Source: Deferribacteres bacterium
Lineage (GTDB): Bacteria > Zhuqueibacterota > Zhuqueibacteria > Zhuqueibacterales > Geothermadaptataceae
NCBI GenBank assembly: GCA_020633675.1
Contig: JACKDE010000008.1
Location: 35,705 to 99,704, forward strand
Direction of reading: 5' to 3'
DNA length: 64,000 bases
Positions 62,404 through 64,000 of this stretch are shown piece by piece. The notes under the pieces are model-generated. The model was not told where the DNA came from. It saw only the letters and a list, made by a program, of their open reading frames with translations, and searched no databases. The position numbers were made by a program, and so were the translations under genes. Positions within the stretch are counted from its first letter, which is position 1; each line of letters begins with the position of its first letter.

Positions 62404-64000
62404 CTACAGCGACTCCAGCAATTTCTGCACGGCTTTGATTTGGACGGGCATGCCGATTTCGGTGAACAGGCGCAGGGCCTCGGCGGCGCGCTCGCGGGCT
62501 TGCGTGGTGTGCTTTTGTGCGTGCAGCACTGTGGCCATATTCCAGTAGCAATAAGCCAGCCCTTCCTTGCTGCCCAACTCGCCACAAATGCTTTCGACTT
62601 GTTCCAGTAGTTGAATTGCCTGCCCGTACTCTTTCTGGTCGCGAAAAATAGTGGCTTGGTTGGTCAAACAGCGCCACAGGCTATCTTTGTTGCCGAGCTC
62701 GATGCAGATCATTTCTTGTTTTTTGTGCAGTTTCATGGCCTCATCGAGTTGTCCCCATGCTTGAAGGATGAGCGCCTGGTTTCCGTAGCAAATTTGCAGG
62801 CTATCTTTGTTTCCGAGCTCGATGCAGAGCTTTTCCTTTTTTTTGTGCAGTTTCATGGCCTCATCGAGTTTTCCCCATGCTTTCAGGATGAGCGCCTGGT
62901 TGCCGTAGCTTCTTTGCAATCGATCACGATCATCGAGCTGATCGGAAAACTGTTGGTAATCCTGCATGAACTCCAGCGCCTCCTGCAAACGGCCGGTTCG
63001 CCGGCACAACTCATAGCCATAATAGCCAAGCAAAAAAGTCGGGTACTCTTTTTTCTCATCCACGCCCCATAAAATCGCCTGCCGCGCTTCCGGCAGGTCG
63101 TCGAGCAGGGTGCGCCAGTTGGTGAGCTTTTCGGCAAATTGCTGCTCAGCAAATTCGGCGTGGCGCGGCGGCAGCGGGGTGGTGGGCGGGCGCTTTTGCG
63201 CAACTTGTCGCACCAGGGTGTGCAACTGGTAGCGCTCGGCGTCGCGGTCGAGCTCGCGCAGCAGGCTGCGGTCGAGCAGGGTTTGCAGGGCAGTCTCGGC
63301 GCGGGCTTCCGGCAATTCGCTCACCTGCAATGGCCATTCAAATCGAAAGCCTTCCTCGGCGCACACCGCCATGGCGCACAGCAGCAGCTCGGCCTCGCTG
63401 TCGAGGGCATCGAGGGCGGTTTGCAGCAGGTGTTCGACATTGCGCTGGCGGTGCTGCAGCACGCTCAGGCCGCCGCTGTCCGGGTCACTGAGCTTCTCGA
63501 GCAGGCGGGCAAAGCTCATGCGGGCCACATCGCGCAGCAGTCCGGCAGCGACCGACACCGCCATCGGCAGGTAGCCGAGCTTTTTGCACAGTTCGCGCGC
63601 TTCGGCGTCGTGGCCATCGAGCTTTTGCCCCAAAAATTCCCGCAGCAGGTTAAGACACTCTTTTTCAGTAAAAATTTCCAGATCGATGGGGTCGTTTTCG
63701 GCCAGCATGGCGAGGTCGCGGCGGCGGCTGGTGAGCATCACCGAGCAGTGGCCGCCGGGCAGCAGGGCTTCGAGGTCGTCGGCGCGCACGTCGTCCAAAA
63801 TCAGCAGGCAGCGGCACTGGGCAAAATGGCTTTTCAGACTGGTCAGCGCGCGCTCCGGCGGCAGGTCGCCGAGCGCCAATCCGACTTTGTCACCGAGCTC
63901 GGAAACGATGCTGTCGAGCGGGTTGTCACCACAAAATTGAAACAGGATGCCGGCGCTGAAATGCTGCCGCACCTCCGGCAGGTGGGTGAAGTGGTTGGCG
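62404..64000 (-). CDS. NB-ARC/STAND ATPase with TPR repeats (partial, 5' end off-window)
   Basis: C-terminal part of a STAND-class signalling ATPase; the frame stays open through the right edge, so the P-loop and any N-terminal effector domain are outside. Visible: CRCLLILDDVRADDLEALLPGG (Walker B), SVMLTSRRRDLAML (sensor 1), KLGYLPMAVSVAAGLLRD (the NB-ARC GLPLA equivalent) and a winged-helix region near residue 200. A TPR array of 40-residue units follows, near-identical where GNKDSLQICYGNQALILQAW and GNKDSLWRCLTNQATIF repeat. Such proteins sense a ligand with the TPRs and oligomerise; a defence or signalling role is inference. Confidence 0.8.
   Translation of the reverse strand, partial: ANHFTHLPEVRQHFSAGILFQFCGDNPLDSIVSELGDKVGLALGDLPPERALTSLKSHFAQCRCLLILDDVRADDLEALLPGGHCSVMLTSRRRDLAMLAENDPIDLEIFTEKECLNLLREFLGQKLDGHDAEARELCKKLGYLPMAVSVAAGLLRDVARMSFARLLEKLSDPDSGGLSVLQHRQRNVEHLLQTALDALDSEAELLLCAMAVCAEEGFRFEWPLQVSELPEARAETALQTLLDRSLLRELDRDAERYQLHTLVRQVAQKRPPTTPLPPRHAEFAEQQFAEKLTNWRTLLDDLPEARQAILWGVDEKKEYPTFLLGYYGYELCRRTGRLQEALEFMQDYQQFSDQLDDRDRLQRSYGNQALILKAWGKLDEAMKLHKKKEKLCIELGNKDSLQICYGNQALILQAWGQLDEAMKLHKKQEMICIELGNKDSLWRCLTNQATIFRDQKEYGQAIQLLEQVESICGELGSKEGLAYCYWNMATVLHAQKHTTQARERAAEALRLFTEIGMPVQIKAVQKLLESL
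62679..62918. repeat. 120-bp tandem duplication within the STAND ATPase gene
   Basis: Two adjacent 120-bp units (62679-62798 and 62799-62918), equal to 40 codons, are nearly identical at the DNA level, starting at GGCTATCTTTGTT. Each encodes one TPR unit with LDEAMKLHKK. The high DNA identity implies recent duplication or gene conversion. Confidence 0.8.

Noticed and set aside
1..64000. CRISPR array, insertion sequence transposase or rRNA operon
   Set aside because: No regularly spaced direct repeats, transposase motifs or rRNA sequence were seen on either strand.

Overview
The window is about 64 kb of moderate-GC bacterial chromosome with many short transcription units on both strands and no rRNA, CRISPR array, prophage or transposase. 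Several features point to a Gram-negative, outer-membrane bacterium of the FCB superphylum (Calditrichota/KSB1-like or a deep Bacteroidota relative): many lipoproteins with lipobox cysteines, beta-barrel proteins, a GWxTD protein, an SDR-type threonine dehydrogenase, a SpoIVB-type S55 peptidase outside any sporulation context, and a fliW-csrA pair. This placement is inference; no marker gene settles it.

Layout. 0-13.4 kb: a GH123-like lipoprotein, a MOSC protein, the site-2 protease RseP, an MscS channel, a DDAH-type hydrolase, a methyltransferase-lipoprotein pair, a SelA-like PLP enzyme, a 125-bp element with perfect terminal inverted repeats, a CAP-domain protein and a membrane Fe-S oxidoreductase. 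13.4-19.7 kb: the most unusual block. It holds a small HD alarmone hydrolase, divergent from an LSDAT (SLOG) nucleotide-sensor gene followed by a SLATT/DUF4231 two-TM gene, then a 1108-residue CPBP protease built by internal duplication and a Nudix hydrolase. 19.7-31.9 kb: envelope proteins (barrel, TlpA-type thioredoxin, M28 lipoprotein, a three-repeat secreted protein, a HExxH-TolB-barrel fusion), a methyltransferase and a ZIP transporter. 31.9-41.1 kb: tdh with a GWxTD/TPR protein, nth, a ROK kinase, an MFS gene broken by an in-frame stop, an NTF2-like protein and an ABC-2 exporter. 41.1-47.6 kb: an M48 protease with a holin-like protein, fliW-csrA, an FN3 lipoprotein behind a near-perfect sigma-54 promoter, a DUF4384-like protein and a CDF-like transporter. 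47.6-57 kb: a three-gene secreted/PQQ dehydrogenase operon, a soluble histidine kinase, nrnA with a secreted propeller protein, and an S55 peptidase. 57.4-64 kb: mmsA overlapping a GH15-like gene, malQ, a second copy of the inverted-repeat element, and a partial NB-ARC/TPR STAND ATPase running off the right edge.

The best candidate for an under-described system is the LSDAT-SLATT pair (14325-15633). A soluble nucleotide-binding SLOG sensor is encoded next to a small two-TM protein predicted to form a membrane pore, an arrangement that resembles the domain logic of eukaryotic TRPM channels. A ppGpp-hydrolase-like gene lies next to it on the opposite strand. Start codons were moved from the longest open frame wherever a clear Shine-Dalgarno or a signal peptide supported a downstream start, and each case is noted.
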